A DNA stretch of 6,452 nt from JAWVZH01 sp033722295 (GTDB lineage: Bacteria > Bacteroidota > Bacteroidia > Chitinophagales > Saprospiraceae): the NCBI GenBank assembly GCA_033722295.1, contig JAWVZH010000155.1, forward strand, positions 1 through 6,452. The letters are read 5' to 3'. Numbering within the stretch: position 1 is the first letter of the stretch; each line of letters starts with the position of its first letter. This document shows, in pieces, positions 5,665 to 6,452 of this stretch. The position numbers and the translations under genes were made by a program. The notes beneath the pieces were generated by a model that saw only the letters and a program-made list of their open reading frames with translations, did not search any database and was not told the origin of the DNA.

Positions 5665-6452
5665 ATGAACTTTAAATATTCAAGGTATTTTGGAACAAAC
5701 TGGCTGATCGCCTTCATGTTTCTGGGGTTTCTCGCCCTCGGCACTGCATGTAAGACAAGTCAGAATCTCAGCGACAATTACAAACCTTGGCCTAACGCAC
5801 TGCTTTGGGAGATATCTGGGAATGACCTCGATCAGCCCTCTTACGTCTATGGTACCATTCACCTGATAGATAAAAGTGACTTTTTCTATCCAGAGAAACT
5901 TAGACCCAAGCTCTATGCATCGGAAGAGATCGTTTTCGAGATCGACATCGAGGATATGATGGATCTGTCGGCACAAATGGGTATGCTGTCCAAGGCTTTC
6001 ATGAAAGACAATCTGACGATCAGGGACCTTTTGAGTGATGAAGAATACAGTGAGTTAAAGGCTTATTTTGATAAACTCGGCCTTCCGCTCTTTTTCTTTG
6101 AAAGACTCAAGCCCATGTTCCTCACCATACTTACCTCAATGGATGGAGACCTTGAAAATCTCAAAAATGAAACAACGTCTTATGAGTTTGAACTCCTGGC
6201 GCTCGCCAAGGAACAGGATAAAGAAGTGGATGGCCTGGAGACTATGGATTTTCAGATCGGCCTGTTTGACAGTATTCCGTACAAAGAACAGGCGGACATG
6301 CTCATGGAAAGTATCCGAACTCAAACGGGCGCCAACAACCAGTTGGAGGAGTTGACCCAAATATATGTAGATCAGGATATCGAAGCGATGGTTTCAACCA
6401 TTGGAGACGATGATCAACTTGGTAAATATGAAAAATTGCTGGTTAACAAGCG
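5665..6452 (+). CDS. TraB/GumN (TIKI-like) family probable lipoprotein, 3'-truncated by window edge
   Basis: The frame opens at ATG 5665 and is still open at the window end, giving 262 full codons; family members are usually near 290, so most of the protein is visible. Residues 1-28 form a signal sequence (basic start, LIAFMFLGFLALG) leading to Cys29 in GTAC. This is a slightly unusual lipobox (Gly at -3), but lipidation is likely. The family signature lies at ~47-66: LLWEISGN, then SYVYGTIH, where G63-T-I-H66 is the GxxH motif of TraB/TIKI proteins. It is followed by the conserved acidic stretch EEIVFEIDIEDM (~86-97). The closing LLVNKR resembles the start of the conserved C-terminal (N/E)RN segment. 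In animals TIKI proteins are metal-dependent proteases; the bacterial role is poorly known, so no reaction is asserted. An A-rich leader without Shine-Dalgarno precedes the start. It may be read through from rlmB, as no terminator is evident in the 65-base gap. Confidence 0.85.
   Translation, partial: MNFKYSRYFGTNWLIAFMFLGFLALGTACKTSQNLSDNYKPWPNALLWEISGNDLDQPSYVYGTIHLIDKSDFFYPEKLRPKLYASEEIVFEIDIEDMMDLSAQMGMLSKAFMKDNLTIRDLLSDEEYSELKAYFDKLGLPLFFFERLKPMFLTILTSMDGDLENLKNETTSYEFELLALAKEQDKEVDGLETMDFQIGLFDSIPYKEQADMLMESIRTQTGANNQLEELTQIYVDQDIEAMVSTIGDDDQLGKYEKLLVNK

Noticed and set aside
1..6452. CRISPR array, insertion sequence, tRNA, rRNA, prophage or defence system
   Set aside because: I looked for spaced direct repeats, transposase motifs, tRNA-like cloverleaf ends and typical defence genes on both strands and found none.

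Overview
The window reads as a chromosomal segment from a member of the Bacteroidota, probably an environmental (marine or sediment) lineage such as Saprospiria or Flavobacteriia. Four points support this. The large minus-strand protein carries a type IX secretion (Por) C-terminal sorting domain, a system confined to this phylum group. No gene start has a clear Shine-Dalgarno sequence; starts sit behind A/T-rich leaders instead. A promoter-like sequence resembles the Bacteroidota -33/-7 type rather than -35/-10. The intergenic repeats (GTATTGAG-like and TCTTCCA-like) are of a kind I associate with this phylum, from memory. Exact placement cannot be settled from the sequence alone.

Layout from left to right. 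(1) 1-876, plus: the 3' part of a gene for a highly charged coiled-coil protein of unknown function, open to the left edge. (2) 877-1216: a convergent intergenic region with no credible gene. It holds a 15-bp direct repeat, a long imperfect hairpin, a five-copy heptamer tandem repeat, and a strong intrinsic terminator for the protease gene. (3) 1217-4774, minus: a complete 1185-residue secreted M36 (fungalysin-type) zinc metalloprotease with signal peptide, FTP-like propeptide, PA domain insertion, HEYGH active site, DUF11-like domain, jelly-roll-like domain and T9SS sorting domain. (4) 4775-4867: a short divergent spacer with a candidate promoter for the next gene. (5) 4868-5599, plus: an RlmB/TrmH-type SPOUT 2'-O-ribose rRNA methyltransferase. 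(6) 5665-6452, plus: the 5' part of a probable lipoprotein of the TraB/GumN (TIKI-like) family, running off the right edge.

The genes show no obvious shared pathway: a housekeeping RNA methylase and an envelope TraB-family protein point one way, and a nutrient-scavenging exoprotease points the other. I see no phage, insertion sequence, CRISPR array, toxin-antitoxin pair or defence system, and no convincing undescribed multi-gene system. The least ordinary part is the repeat-rich 877-1195 segment, where several small repetitive modules are stacked directly beside the protease terminator.
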